Source: Temnothorax longispinosus (lineage: Eukaryota > Arthropoda > Insecta > Hymenoptera > Formicidae). From it: a stretch of DNA of 64,000 nt. The DNA lies in NCBI RefSeq assembly GCF_030848805.1, contig NC_092363.1, positions 15,780,600 through 15,844,599 on the forward strand, written 5' to 3'. Every line of letters begins with the position of its first letter. The stretch's first letter is position 1. The notes under the pieces were generated by a model. That model was not told the DNA's origin. It was given only the letters and a program-made list of their open reading frames with translations, and ran no database searches. This document shows, in pieces, positions 24,398 through 38,819 of this stretch. Both the position numbers and the translations under genes were made by a program.

Positions 24398-27300
24398 CTG
24401 CAAGACATCCCAAAAAATTAATTTGACCCTCTTGTTAAGTATTAGATAAATTATAAATATTACAATACACATTTCTCTATACAAGAAAGTTATATTGTGG
24501 TCGAATGATCTACACATATCAGGATGCTAATGCCTCTTTTGTTCTGGATATTTCTCTCTGAATTGTGCTATGACTAAAGCATTGTCATAGCTTAATCAAC
24601 TAATGACAAGGAATTCAGTGACCGACACGGTGTACTACTGCGCCGAACAATATACTCGTCCCGGTGCATTGTGGCTCCATTGAGGATATCGAACCACGAC
24701 GTCAGCTATTCCGCTCGTTTGAAGAACATCCGGTGAACTGAAAGCGTCCAGCTCGATTACTGCTGCCAACTTTCTTTACCTCCGATTTTTCACGCTTAAT
24801 ATACACCACGTTTTCATTTCAGTCGCTTCGTCATTAAATCCTAAAGTATCAGTTCGCACGAAAATGATGCGCTCGACGACATGCAAAATTTTTAGCTTTC
24901 TATTGCCAAACGAATAGAGAATTTTAGGTCGACAAAAGAACCAGCTATTGGTTATTGGTTTCCCATCAAATCTGTTTTTTTTTTTTAAGTCGCTACAAGC
25001 TGGGATAGTAGGCGCGGGATATAGGTTTTAGTTGTCGTATATTCCTAACACGAACTTATTCTTCTGCTTTCTCTGTTATTTCTAGATATTTATAATCTTC
25101 CCTAATGTATGTATGTGTATGTGTGCATGTGTTCCTTGCTGTAATATCTACGGGAAAGCGATTTCCCGTCCGCATATATCCTCAAATCTCGCGACTTTAA
25201 TCTCGCAACTGTCAGAGCTGTGATTATTTCCGTAATCTCTCGTACATTTTTGCATTCCTTGATGTAAAAGCTACGAAGAAATGGAGAACCAGCCGTTTCG
25301 CAGCTATTTTTGAAGCTGCATATATCTGTGAATTCTTAAAGGATTAGCAGAACGATAAAATATTTTGCTCCAAATCTAATTTAAAAAAATTTTTTTCTGT
25401 ATTAACTGCAAGTAAATAGATCGGAACTTTATAAATTATGACCGCTTCGTTCATCGATCATATTAGACTGCTCCGGAGTTATTAAAACTGCAATCGCTCA
25501 TCAAACGCCTATAATTATTCTGTTGGGAATCATAAACCAGATCGAGCTTTCTCGGCAACGAGGAAAAAATTGATAATTTGCCTACTTACTATCGAGCATC
25601 TAATTAAGGATTTACGGGTCCGACAAAAAAATACGAAATTTAACTGCGCCAACAGATCTTCGTGACTTCAATGAAATTTCGTAATCTACTTTCCGGTCAT
25701 TCACCGTCTATATTTAATTCAGTCGTCTACTCGCTGTTCTATTCTTAAACCGGGTGCTCTAGAAATACACGCGGCTCGCTCTATATCGTCGCTGCCCGGA
25801 GTCGGGTCGTGCACCTTGCTTCGTTGCACTCGCACTAGGAAGATGCAGCAGTGTCGGTGGTTACACGGGCGGCATTACGTTCACGTTGTCTATGTCAGTG
25901 ATTTCCCATATTGCGACTTGTACGTGCTGGCAAGCTACGAACGTATCACATCATATTTGCGATTGCGCAATTTTCAAGAATACTTGAAATCACGAGATGC
26001 TAAATTAATTCGAGAATTTCAATGCGAGAGCACGCAGAGAAAAACAAATACGCGTCAATCAACGTTTTCTTATCTGGCTCCTGGATATCTGTGTGCGCAA
26101 ACATTTCGCCGAGATAATTTTAAGACGCTTTCGTAATTCCCAGCGAACAAATGATCAGCATTAAAGGTTAAACGTTTATTTTCTGGAATCTTTATAATTC
26201 CCGGTATACTAGCGATTGCGCCTACTACTTGATCGTCGTGGTCGAATGAACAATCCGTGACACACTTATGTACCAGAGAAAAATTGCTTCGACTTTAATC
26301 GTCACAGAATTATCATCGCAATTGCTTCACAATATTTTCTCTTCTGAAAAAAAGAAGGGATTCCCCGAAGAGATTTTCCACGCGTAAAATTTTTTTCTGC
26401 ACGTGCCTGCATCATATTGGAAATTTACCGAGAGTATAATAAATGTTAAAATTACTTTCGCCTGCTAAAAGTGATTACCGTTGCAGTTATTTCTGGCGGT
26501 AGGCGCGTGCAACGATCGATACATCATCGTCGCCAAACGCGAGGACGTACTTTTTCGCGCATTCTTCACGCCGTGGATAATTTGGATGGCGCGTTAAACT
26601 CGAAATTCGATACGAGATAGGGGATCAACCATGTCGATACGCGATATGTTTACGTATATGTGCACATCCGCGTTATCGTCATGGGAGGTAATATATTATC
26701 GGAAATGAATCGATATATCGACTCGTTGTTTTGCACTTCGCACTCGACGCCGCGAAAACACATACGACCTGAGGGATTTCACGACGGTGTGTGACACGGA
26801 GTAATTTCGTGAAGGACAAGGTCAAAACTGCAAGCTTTTTACAGATTTCCTTTTGTAGGAAATCATGGGGCGAAATGTTTTCCCACCGGGAGAGCGCGAG
26901 AGAGCTGTCGATCGATATAGGTAAACGGCACGTGTAACTGATACTAAACTAATTTGCAATAATCAATGTAACTAAACCTGTTAATTAAGTATTACAATCG
27001 CTTACGGGATTAACGTTATAAACTAACGATTATCTGATACATTTAACTTGCAAAATTGTTTTCTTATAACGGTTATCCGCTATAATACTCGAATTTCCAG
27101 TCGAGAGCTGATAATACAAGTTACCAGCGAGTTAGGGAGAAAATCAGCGGAAGTTTACCTTTAATATCTGAAATTCGGGCGGATTACGTGTCAGCCGCAC
27201 CCCCGTGAAACTGGAGGCGTCGGGGAGTGAAGGTAGTTATGAGGAGCGGTCGAAATGTGTTCGGAGAAAATTATTACGTTGTTAGAGCACGAATTATCGG

Positions 27301-28471
27301 ACCGATCTGATATCACACGTACGTATGCAGTTTGCCTTGACACAGCGTAACGGCAATCGCACGAGCAAGGACGACTCAGCATTGCGGGATAACATCGTTC
27401 ACGATATTTCTACGGCCAAGTACACCCTCTATCTGCTATTTTTATGCCCTTTCCACTGTCAAGTTTTGTTCGATTGACTTGCCGCGCTATTAGAATCGAT
27501 CTGGGAGCTCTTTTTTGTTTCAATGAAAAATACGACAACGCGACGAATGTCGGCTCTAGCTCTAGTTCTAGAACGCTATTGGTCAATGAATAGGTATAAA
27601 CTCAAGTTGCTAAATTATAAGGTATAGATGATTGGTGAATGCTAATTAAACCTCAACGTATTAAATATTGATTAAAAAGTCAACTATATAGATAAATACT
27701 TCAATCGAATATACTCCAATGTTGGTCTACCGCATATTCTAGCATATAAAAAATATGTCGCACGATAATTTTGCGTAATATTAGTACGTTAGATTTGTTT
27801 GACGCAAAATAATGATCGTCGAGTCCGCAGAGAACGAAAGAGGCTGAGTTCCGAAAGCACTAAACGTGCCGTCATACATCGTGCTGTTTGCCAAGCGACC
27901 AGACAAGAAACATTAATCACAAACGCGGTGGGATTTCCTTGCTGTTCTAACGCAAATTATTTGATCAGGTTTTCGTCAACTGTTACACAACGAGATACGA
28001 AAAATTATTTAATCGTGAGTTTTGCATCGATCTTCTTCATAATTAAGTTCGAAAATTCAACACTTCTCATAATTTCGGGTGATATCACGGAGAACACGTT
28101 TCCATTGCTTGCATATCGCAAACAAAAATTCTATTAAGTTTTCATTCATTTCCGCAGCAACTTTTGCCTGATGTGTCACGTCACGCGTGGCGAAGCGCAG
28201 AGAGACTATGTCTCTCGTCACCTGTCATTGTTCCCGCCAAGGCAATGCGTACTACACATCCACAAAATGACCATCGACCATCGCGCGTCATCTGCCTTCA
28301 TCGACCCCACGGCGGGGTACATCCCCGAATAAAACGTTTCTACGACGAATCGAGGAAGAGTTTACACTTCGTAAAATCCAAAGCCTGCTCCCCTAGGATA
28401 CGCGTATCGAAATTTCTCAATCTAGGCACGTGCAACCACTAGGTACTACGGTCGATGAACACGCATCTCGC
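24398..28471. other. Probable long 5' intron of the small membrane protein gene
   Basis: Lies between the acceptor before the start codon and a strong donor near 28472. AT-rich with many short frames and no recognised exon. Frames at 25816-26136 and 27799-28137 show no domain and were not called. Confidence 0.4.
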
Positions 28472-28900
28472 ACTTACGTCTTCCTGCCTTAATCCTCGAA
28501 GACAAGTCGCGAACGGGATGAAAGAAAAAGGAGCAAGGGAGGGTGGCCTGCGCCGGCAACACGAGCCTCCTGCTCGTGTGCGCTCAGTTCAGCTCAGCTG
28601 GATGCATCGTCGAGCCGCGCGACTACCCTGCCTTGGCGGTAAACCGGCGGCTGCACTGGCGTGCCTGCGCAGCCAGGCAACCCTCGCGAGCACACTGCGC
28701 TCCGTGTGCACCCCCGACTCGCTCGTGCGCCCCCGCACTCGTACCCGTACTCCGTATTTCGTGCGCACCCCGAGCGGCGCGTCGGCCGCTTCCAGAGAAT
28801 GTTTTCCACCGAGCTCTAACGAGACGGGCGCGCGTCGCCGACGACTGACTGCGTGACGCAATGCGTGGTGGAGAACCACATGAACCGACCGATCGAAGCA
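28472..28900 (-). other. Candidate non-coding first exon of the small membrane protein gene
   Basis: GTAAGT at 28477-28472 on the minus strand is an almost ideal donor at the edge of a CG-rich block. Splicing to the acceptor at about 24398 would place the start codon four bases into the next exon. The transcription start is not determined. The link is an inference from spacing and strand. Confidence 0.4.
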
Positions 28901-28950
28901 GTTTGCCGGCTTGGTGGCCGGGCAGCCACTGAGGGATGACGGACGATGTT

Positions 28951-29036
28951 GACTGCTGTCGACGCTGCTGCTAGTGCTGGTGCTGCTGGTGCTGCTGCTG
29001 ATGCTGATGGTGACGTGCTGGCGCTGCTGCTGGCTC
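28951..29036. repeat. Imperfect CTG/GTG trinucleotide tract
   Basis: A run of CTG, GTG and CTA triplets with interruptions. On the minus strand it reads as CAG/CAC repeats. It lies upstream of the candidate first exon, not in a supported coding frame. Confidence 0.85.
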
Positions 29037-29744
29037 TGTAGCAGAAGCTCTGTATAGTTGGAGAAGGATCGATAAAAGGAGGAGAGAAAAGCAAAGTGAA
29101 TAGGCGCCCGGGAAGAAACAAGGGATATCTTTGTGGGAGGTCCTCTCCTCCGAGATGTGTTCCTGCTGCTGCCTCCGATTCGCCAAAGCGTAGCTTTCCC
29201 AATGTCGAGGTGGCCCTGCCTCTACCCCTCCCTCCCTCTCCCTCTCTTTCTCTTAAACCACCCCCGATCTAACAATCTCACGTCGCTATGGTATTCGAGT
29301 TTAGTGAACTTCCGATGGAGGTTTCCCCGATAAACGTTCTGCTTTCTCAAGCATGTCCGGTATTGAATTAGGATCGCAATAATTGATTTCTGTGAAGAAC
29401 TAACGTTTATAAAACAGACTGGCAAATATTTATAATTAAAATAAAATACTATGTTAACTATTTTAATCACTTTCATAAAGTTATTGTCATCTAGGAATGT
29501 AGACTTCTTTCTTAAATTATTGCAGCTTGAATTCAAGCTGCATCTCTTTTGTCGCTGTACCATTAATTTGTATCCTTAAAACTACTCGCTTAGAAAATTA
29601 AAAGATCGGTTTTAATCGATCGTTCATTTTGTTACATAGTACTGTCATGCATATGTAGAAGGGGCGAAAGCCATTATTCTTGAATCACAGCCAGGAATTT
29701 CGAGCGAGATCGTTTTTCGTGACGTTTGACCCGTTTCTATCGAA

Positions 29745-30345
29745 CGGTGGTGACGTCATCGCAGAGAATGTCAGATCAATGGTCCCCGGGGAGTTGGTGA
29801 CGGATGCTTCCCTTACCCTCGCATCTCCCTAACTTAGGGTAGCTCCACTCGTGTGGTAGAGCGCGCGATTACGCGCGCTACCGACCCACATCAATTTTCG
29901 GTCGAATGGCAGTTGAGAAAGGCCAATAACAATATCGGGCTATCATCGTATCTGAGAAACGTAACGTCTACAGAAATCGTTCGCGGTAAAGTTCTATCAC
30001 CCGAGAAAGAATGTCTTTAAATTTACGTCGAAATCGTGTACTTTTTACGTGTTTTTAACATCGAACTTTGGTACACTGCATCCGCTATCTGCGTGGAACA
30101 GAAAGGAAGCGATCCGTAGCAAACCGCTAGCTTTTCTCTTATCCGCGAATCCCGCGTTTATCTCGGTGATTAAATGCTGGGGGTAATTTGTACCTGTATC
30201 CAAACCGATTTCGAAAGTGCTCCGATTAATGTTCGTTATCAAACACTACCTGAATAACTCTCCGCATAGCCGTTAGTTTGCTTCGGCTTCCTCGGATGAG
30301 AGTCACTGGCACGACGTCATACAAAGTTCAATGACGTCACAGGGC
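29745..30345. promoter_or_regulatory. Two full CRE sites and a CG hairpin, candidate promoter/enhancer
   Basis: The palindromic cAMP-response element TGACGTCA occurs at 29751-29758 and again at 30332-30339, with a GACGTCA half-like copy at about 30313-30319. A CG-only hairpin lies between them at 29855-29883. CREs bind CREB/ATF-type factors. The block sits upstream of the small membrane protein gene on its strand. Confidence 0.4.
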
Positions 30346-33300
30346 GTTCGATACGAGAGCGGGATTTCGTAGTGGGGGTCGCTACACCGAGATGAGAGTA
30401 AAGAAGAGCGCGAGCCTGACGGGCGGAGGGGACGGGAAAGCGGATGCGAGAGGCGTCAGACGAAGAGAAACCGGCGTGGAAAGAAGAGCCTTTCACGCTG
30501 TTCTAAACAAGCATTCCCGCGGTTGTTATCTGATTGTTATCTGTACATTATCGCTATATTCATCACGTAGATACCAAAGCACCAGTACGTGGTTCCTTCA
30601 CGCATTTGCGTGTTCTCGCGGTATCGCCGATGTTTCGAGCCGAGGAGAGCTTGCTCGCGTAGCCTCGATCGCGCGCGTTAATTAACGATCTCTTTCGATT
30701 ATGTGACATCTCATTAATTATAGATAAATTGCGATTTGCGTTAATAGGCCGCTACGTAAGTTTGATCCTGCTCCGAGATCTCTCTCGGTCTTCCTGCCCT
30801 CGTGGATGCGAGTCGGAGCGCCGCATTGCGCCACCCCCACTATCAACCGCCATCCCGCTAATAAAAAGCACGCTTGTAATTCTCTTACTGTGACAAGGAA
30901 CGACTCTACGCTTCACCATGAATCTTTCGTTGCCGCAGGAAGTTTGACGCCTAACGAATTACGTGTTGAAAAATAACGGCGTCTTATAGCTCGCTTGACC
31001 GCTCGACCGCTTAAAACATTTCCCTACTATCTCAATTCCGCGAACGTTGTGAAATATTCTCGCTGGGAGAACCAATTGCGAATAATTCCTCTTATAATCA
31101 ACCATAAACTTCTCCATCCTTTCTCTTTTCCGTCATGTTCAATGGTAAATTAGACATGCTGTATAAGTTCTATAAAAAAAATATTCCTTTTGCTCGGTTA
31201 AGGGAAAACGATAAAACAATGTTTTATTGCCTTTGTCCAAATTTATGGAGAGCTACTGTTCGCGAAGCGTCAATTTCCTCTTTATAGAAGTTATATGTAG
31301 TAGCACTGTTCACAGATCGGGTACGGACAATACATCAGAAATTCTTGGAGTGCGTCAGTATTAATCAATCGAGATATTATTCTAACGGGGAAACACGTAC
31401 TCGGCGTAACTTACGTGTCCGGCTGCGTCGAGAAACGAAATTGAAATAAATAGAAAAAATCGGCGGAACGTAAGATGGATTCTATAAAGACTGATTGCGA
31501 TATTGCTATAAAATTGATTTCTTCATTCACATATCTGAGAGCAAAGAACATCTATTTTACATAACAGAAAATGATTTAAAATTAAATCGAAGTCAGAAGC
31601 GGATGCTAGTTCCATCACGTTCATTTCGGATAAAAAATTAATAGCTTTCCAAATATTCTTTATTTGAATTTTTTTCGGAAATATGCAAAATATACTTTTA
31701 TGAAAAATCTTGCTCACATTGTAAAAATATATATTCGTTTTAATAACAATTACAATTTAATATATCAAGTATGATATAAATGGACCAAATTCAAATTTTA
31801 GGTGTATTCTTCTTAAACTCTATTTTCTCCTGCAGACAAAACAGTACCGCCATCGCTCTGAAGAAAACCGACTTTGCTGAACCTCGGTGTTCTCTTACCA
31901 GGAAACTTTCACGTTCGCGACTTGCTGGGTAACACTATTCGTAGCTCCAATGATAAAGCCATAGCGAACTATCGGTACACGATGGACCATTAATATTATT
32001 AGATTGTGTGATAAATATTTTTACGATCTACAACTCTACATCGTACTGTTCACAATGTTTTATAGTATCAACCTTTCTACGGTTAATATACAAAACTCAT
32101 TTCTTATCAATTGATACAGTCTTCTGTGACAAGACACAAGTATGAATGATTGCGTAACTTAAACAATTCTGATAGGAAATGTTATCTCCAGGATGGCAAA
32201 GACGTATATAGCTCTTGATATATAATACGATGAATAATGGCACCAATTGTTGCCTACGCAAATTAGCCGAATAGTCCCTGATGACAAAACTAGATCAAAA
32301 TAGTATATCGTGATAAAAGAGCTAGAAAAATTTATCGCGTGATCGTTACATTAACATATAATTCAGGTTCAACGTCGGAGACGACTTTCCCCCGTGTTAT
32401 CTCGCGGGCATCGACACGTGTATAAAAAATGATTCAATGCAGGGAAGACGATTCAGGCATGCGTGGGTTCATCATCCGGTTGAGAGAGAAATTGCGTCTC
32501 CATCTCAGCTTCATCGAATCTTTTCCGCATAAACTAAATGAAGATTTGTGGCCCGTTGATTAGTGCTTCGTTAGTCACGTTTACGGGATGTCAAAGTTCA
32601 GCGGCGCTATTGAGTTTATATCAGCAGCTTGTAACGGCAAATGTCACGAAATCTTCCTTTGACAGCTGATGTATGACAGCTGATCTTGCGTACATAACTC
32701 CGATCTATTATTTCGTAGCACGGTAAAAATATATCTTGAAAAAGTTTACTTTCTGGCCAGTCTCTGGTAGCTCATCAATTATGCGTTAATCTTTCTGACG
32801 CATCGCGAATTAGCATCTGTATTGTCGCACATTGTGCCGAGATTGTTATGAGATTGCCGAGATTTTTTGCTATGTAATAATTAAGTAAGCGTTTCGTTTT
32901 AGACACTCATAATTCTCGTAAAATTTTAAGAGGATTAATTCAGTAAGAATTTCCTTAAAAATAATATTACTTTATTAGGTATAATTTTTATTAGACACGA
33001 AATAACGTTAATCATCAATTAATTCACGATTTTGTAATATGAATATATAAAATCAATAGTCCTTTTTGTGCGAAATCAAAATTTGATAAACGAGACAAGA
33101 TAGATAAAAAGGAACAACGTAGGAGATATATTATAGCATACATTATAGATATATGTTTAGTGCGATATTAAATTTTCTATGAGATGTCTATATTTATTTA
33201 TACATATTAATATTTTATTTCACGATTTTAGTATAAGTCAATGTGGTTGAAAATATATTTATCAGCAAAAGTCCTTGACGTCTCTTATCGATGGAACTTC

Positions 33301-36300
33301 CTCACTTTTAGCGTTAGCCGATACGTTATCCCGCAGGATGTTACAAAGTTCTACAATAAACTGGTACAATTTTCTAAAATTTATCAGCGCTGCCTGTTAC
33401 TTATTAAGAAACAAAAGCGATATTTGCTATAATATTTGATAAATATTATTTAATAGTAGTCATATTTCCACATCTGTATTTATCTGTGCTTCATAACTCA
33501 ATGAACAATTTCACAATAACAGAGTATATCTCGTTCAAGGGTTCGTTCGTGTCATACTTTACAACAATTTATTTATTGTTTATCGTGAAAATACATTTTC
33601 ATTCGCACGTCATTTTTGACGTGCTCGCGACTTATATTGTATTATTAATTATACACGCAACGATTGTAAAGAAACGATTGCAAAATAAATATACCGCGTT
33701 CATGGTGCGCGAATATAAGAGTCATAACAGTCGCTTGCACAACGAATGCACAGACAAGCCGCACGTCAGAAACCATCTAAATTAAAATTATATGATAAGA
33801 CGCGGGCAAAGCGATGCAGTTTTCACGATAAAAATTTGCAAATAAAATGCGCGAATTATGAAAACTCGAATTTTCTTTCGTCGCGTACTGATTGTGAAAA
33901 ACTGACAATACGGATCCAACAAAAGAAACTGATCAAAAGCAATTTTATAAAATTTTGTGAAATGTCCTTGGAATATACGACGGTGACAAAAGCGGAGTCG
34001 ACGATTCACTTCGCGTTTCACGTTCGAGGCTGTTTTGAAATAATTAATCAGCACGTTATAATCGACTCGTAAAATTAGCGTGCCGTAACGAATGTACGTA
34101 CGTATTTCCTTAAAAGTGAAAGTAAGAGTTGCGCCTTGATATATCGCATGTTCGTTGTACTAAGCGCGTAGTCCGAATCTATCCTTATCGTTATCTGTAT
34201 CGGGCATCGCAAATGCATTCGGGACATTCTCAGCAAACTGACTGTCATAACGAAAATTTGGAAACGAGAACAAGTTACGATAACTAAGCAGAGACAATTG
34301 CACACCACATTTATGGAAACTATTAATTTTGCGCGTTGAAGAATTTAATACGGCGGAGCACGTATTAAAAGGCTCCTTAAAAGGCAACGTCGAGCGCGAG
34401 CGAGATTTAATTTATTTCTTTACGTCTCTCATACGAAGCACAACTTTTTGATTCGCACCGGCTGACGCTCAACGAGCAATTTTAATTAAATGACACCGTG
34501 ACTAACGTTGCGCGCGCGCACGCACGTTAAACGCGCCCGTGCCGTGACTCAGGACTCGTTCCCGTGAGTTTTCAAGACTGGCATCAGAGAATTACAAAAC
34601 TAGCACGGCGGGGGAAATTAATTACCTCTCTTATATACCCCGTCGAAAAACAACCTCTCTCTATCTATTTATCTCTTTATTTCTCTTTCTCTCTCTCCGT
34701 CGGCAAGAGTACCGAAATAACCGGCAATTTACTTAAAGTCATCGTTGCTTAATCACGCCGCGATTTTATAGACGACGTGGCCAATTCGACGCAGCTCGTA
34801 ACTTTTTCAACCCTGCAGGATTTTAAATCCGGCATTTTAAGAGAGAGGCCGGGAACGTTAACGGTCGCTAAACTTCTCGGCTTTACGATATGAAACATAT
34901 CGTATCCGCGATATTTCGAGGCGGAGACGGAGAGACATCCACACGGGGCGCGGCAGCGAGCGAATTTTATTTCAGGACGAAAAAAACATCGTTTCTCTGT
35001 CTCTGGAGAATCGGAGCAGCGCGGACCATCCGCGCAACGTCCGACGGTAACCAAGAATAAGATATTTTTGGAGCTTCTCGTTTCGCTTTGTCGTCTCTTT
35101 CGTTCATATGGCAGGCTACGCGCGGAACGATCGCATTTTTCCGTTGCAACGTGCCGCGAGGGAGATAAAAATATTTTCCGAAAGCTTCATTATCCGTGCT
35201 CGTCTGGCGCAAAGATGAACGCTGCCAGCTGCCGCGCCGGCGAAAATCCGACGGGTACGCCTTTTGTCCATATAGTTTATGGTAAACGTGCGTGGAATAT
35301 TACTACGATGGCCACGAGCGATGAAATATCTAACATCGTGTTGCGCGATATACTCCGCCTCGATATGGATCGACGCGTTGTTCAATTATACCTTATTCCG
35401 ACGCGATCGACCATACCTATTTGTCTCGCTAACAACCTGGTTTCCGAACTAAACTCGGCAATCAATAAAGCAACTCCAATAAGATATAAGATTTTCATCG
35501 CAGTTAAACGGAAAAAATGGTCGAAATTGAACAAGTTTGTTATATAATCAATTTCGTTATTCGTATCTTTGATCGAATTTTCCACGGTTTGTGAAACGGT
35601 CTCACGAGTCTGTATATGTTCATGTTCCGCCTTACTTCTTTATTCGTCCCTACATCTATGGCATGGTGTCTCCGTTGTGAAATAGCCCTCTTGTCCTTCG
35701 AATCCCGAATTCTAGTCTCCGGGCCGGAGCATTATAATACACGAAACTTCACTAATACGTCGTCGCCGTTATTGCATGCGCGCGAATCGCGTGATACTTT
35801 CCGAAGTTTTATGGTGTTCGAGTCCCGACGACACGGGGCAATATAAGGGGCGATATTTCCAGCATAACGCGGTCGATAGCGGTACACGGTTATTTTTTGC
35901 AGTAGGGTGCTTTTGTCCGCTCGCGTTGCAGTTCCGTTGCACTCCCAAATAGATTTTCGAAGAAAAAGGATGAGATCGCTGCTCAACCGAGTGGGAGAGC
36001 GAACTGAGTCACGCGAGTATGCTATAGGTCCAATGGTAAACGACGATGTCGGCGATATCCTCGTCTCGGGGCTCAGAGGCTACATTTCGTGGGAGGTTTT
36101 TCTCCGCGAGACACGAGCTCTATTTTGCTCGCGATCATAACAATTACGCGAGATTTTTTTTTACACACAGTTTGCTCTGTTGCCCCGACAGAAGCTGAAT
36201 GGTGACCATTACATCGCGGGTAGTAGCGGCACTTAGCGGTGAAAGTGTGTCACCGCATTTTTAATTTGCACTTTATCGTCATAGATCGGCGGTCTTGAAA

Positions 36301-38819
36301 CCTTCGCGCGTCATAGACTGAGATCGAGTTCCCGCATCCTGCGTCCCGGCGGCGAAAGAGATTGAAAAAAAAAAAAAGAAAAAGGTTTCCGTATCCTTCC
36401 CGTCGATGGAAAGGCAACCTGGCGCTTGCGTAGTATATCGCACACAGGCAATATTATAATATAATAATGAAAACGAATTATTAATAACTATCAGAACACT
36501 ATCAGAAAAATTTAGGCACGAGGAGGAGAATATTTCCACTCCTTTGAAGAATTATTGCAAACAATACGATTCTCATAGGCAATGTTAATTTTAAATTTAT
36601 AAATAAATACATATATATAATATACATATAAACAAGAAGCAAAGAGAGTGCCTCTAAGATTAGGTTTTCTGTCTCAACTGTGACACTACCATTACAAAGG
36701 CAGATTAAACTTTATTTGAATGTATAAAAAGCCAATTCGTGCAATTATCAAAAGTAATTCTCGATGAAGAAAAAAACTATATCGAGACAAGCATAAGTGT
36801 ACATGTATATTCATTACTCTGTTCTATAAAGCAATGCTCTGTGTGTGGAATTCTTCACAGTTAAAATCTTAAACTTCGTATTTCTCGATAAAATCCATTT
36901 CTAAACTCTCTATGATTTTATATAGTTTATACGGTTTTAATTCAGAATTTAATTCAGGTTGATGAAATCGATTTCCAAGAAACAGTATTTATCGTTGCGA
37001 CACGACGGAAAAAAATACACAAATATTAACGTCGCGTCGTCCTGAAGGTTGCACGCGTAAACACGATTAAAGGTCCCCAAGGGTTGTACGTGCCTCTCTT
37101 TCTCTCTCCCTTTTTCAGGTTCAAAGAGAAAGAGATAACCGGCGCAGATGGTGAGAGTAGTGGGGACCAGGCGAGGCGAGCGAGTAGGGTACACGATGGG
37201 TTCTCTCGTTCGGCCGTGTTCGTTCCGCGATCAGTTGTTCGCCGCGCGCGCATCAAGCTGTCGTATTGTCGACCGTCGACGTTTCGTCGTCCGTTCCTCC
37301 ACTTCGGGTTAACGCGCGTGCAAGGTCCTCTCGCCGGGTTGGCGAGGGATCGATCACACCCCTGCGAAGCACGAGGTACTGCGTGATAACGCTTCGCGTT
37401 CAGGGGGTGACCGGGGTGACGGTCATTTCCGCCAAGTACCAGAGCGTTGACGTACCGAAAGTGTGCCGAGCCTCGCAAAAGTTTGTTTGCCGTCGTAATA
37501 ATCGCGAGAGAGATTCAACTTCCGAGAGAAATCGCGATTTGTTGACGGGATGGAAGTGACATTTAAAGAACGAGTAGATCGTCGACCTCGGTTTTCCCGC
37601 CACTGATTTTTCGGTAAAGTTCAGTTGTTACGTGCCGGAAATTCGGGTAGTGATACATACGGTGACGTCGACGCGAAGTGTATCGTGATTGTATTGGCAT
37701 TTCGCTAATCTTGCAACGCGACTATGATTGGGATCATAGTCTAGCCGAAGTCATCGTGCACGCGGAAAACACCGTAACCGAGAGAGAAAGAGAGAGAGAG
37801 AGAGAGAGACGAGCGTCGCGCTTTCGACTGGAAAGTCTCGATCGAGAAACTCTCACGGCCTAACGTTGCCTCCGATACGACTTATCAACGTGTCGTGATA
37901 AACTCGTAGTTTACGACGTCGCGTCCTCGAAAGGCGAAACTCGCACGAGGCGCATCTCGAGAGTAACAGGTGACACAATTACATACCTCTGGTTGAGACG
38001 CGATTGGTTGACGCCTTTCTCTTCCTTCATCCCTTTCCTCTTCCTCATTACGGAAAAGCGAAGAAAAGCGCGGGACGATGGCAGGTCGAAGCAGCCGTAT
38101 CGTCAATTCCATCAAGCGCTTGGAAACTATCGGAAACGATCGTCGACGGAGTTGAGCCTTCGAAGGAGGACTCGATTGGCACACGACACGAGACGAGTTG
38201 TGGTTAAGCTCGTTGATGAACTCGTCAACGAATGGCTCGCAAACATCGCGCGACGAGTGTTGCTCCCGACGATAATAACTCGCGAATCGGAGCTCGCGAC
38301 GCTCGCGTCCTTCTTGGCGCGCCGGGAATGCGCGGGGTCACGTTCGCGCGCCGATCGAATTAAAAAAAATACCGGGCGACGCGATCAACAAGGAGGCCGG
38401 CCGAGTGCGTAGCGAGCAGACGATAACGAGGCGGCACGCAGAAGGAGCATCGTCAGTGGAAAGGAGGTCCCAGCCGGCGCCTTCATCGTCTCTCTCTCTC
38501 TCCTCTCTCGTTACGGCGCGCCGAGCTTGTCAGCCAACAAGACGATAACGACGATCGACAGCTGCTTCTTCGACGAGATTCCGCCTGAATTTTGGATTTT
38601 CGTTCACGAGTCGAAACGAAAGAAGCCAAGCAACCCCGAACGAGGCCCGTAACGTTGGCGAACCGCCGCTTACAAGATCAGACAAGGAAGAAAAAAAACG
38701 CGGGATCGAGGATAGAGTAATTTTCCATCGATTGAGTGCGTGTGTGAGTGCGATATCGGTATGACCAGCGACGCGAACTGACGCTCCGAAAGTGAGAGGA
38801 AGCTCTCGGAAGAGCGAGA
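30346..38819. other. Intergenic DNA and probable 5' UTR/promoter of the PH-domain gene
   Basis: No supported coding exon. From 31 to 34.3 kb it is AT-rich; from 34.4 to 36.2 kb and from 37.0 to 38.8 kb it is CG-rich. The last part, directly before the start codon at 38820, is likely promoter and 5' UTR. Initiator-like TCAGTT occurs at about 37229 and about 37619, without a convincing downstream element. An AG microsatellite lies at 37780-37809. Confidence 0.45.
37780..37809. repeat. AG microsatellite
   Basis: About fourteen AG units with one interruption, in the probable 5' region of the PH-domain gene. Confidence 0.9.

Noticed and set aside
28816..29202. 128-codon minus-strand frame rich in Ala and Ser
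   Set aside because: The Ala/Ser run comes from the CTG-type triplet tract. The region fits a promoter or 5' UTR better than coding sequence.
29837..29910. tRNA-like string with a D-arm-like TAGCTC...GGTAGAGC and a weak B-box
   Set aside because: The anticodon stem has only a four-base loop and the T-arm does not pair, so it is not a working tRNA. It may be chance in a CG-rich promoter.
35068..35547. 159-codon plus-strand frame
   Set aside because: No motif, signal or conserved pattern is recognisable, and its neighbourhood has equally long frames on the other strand.
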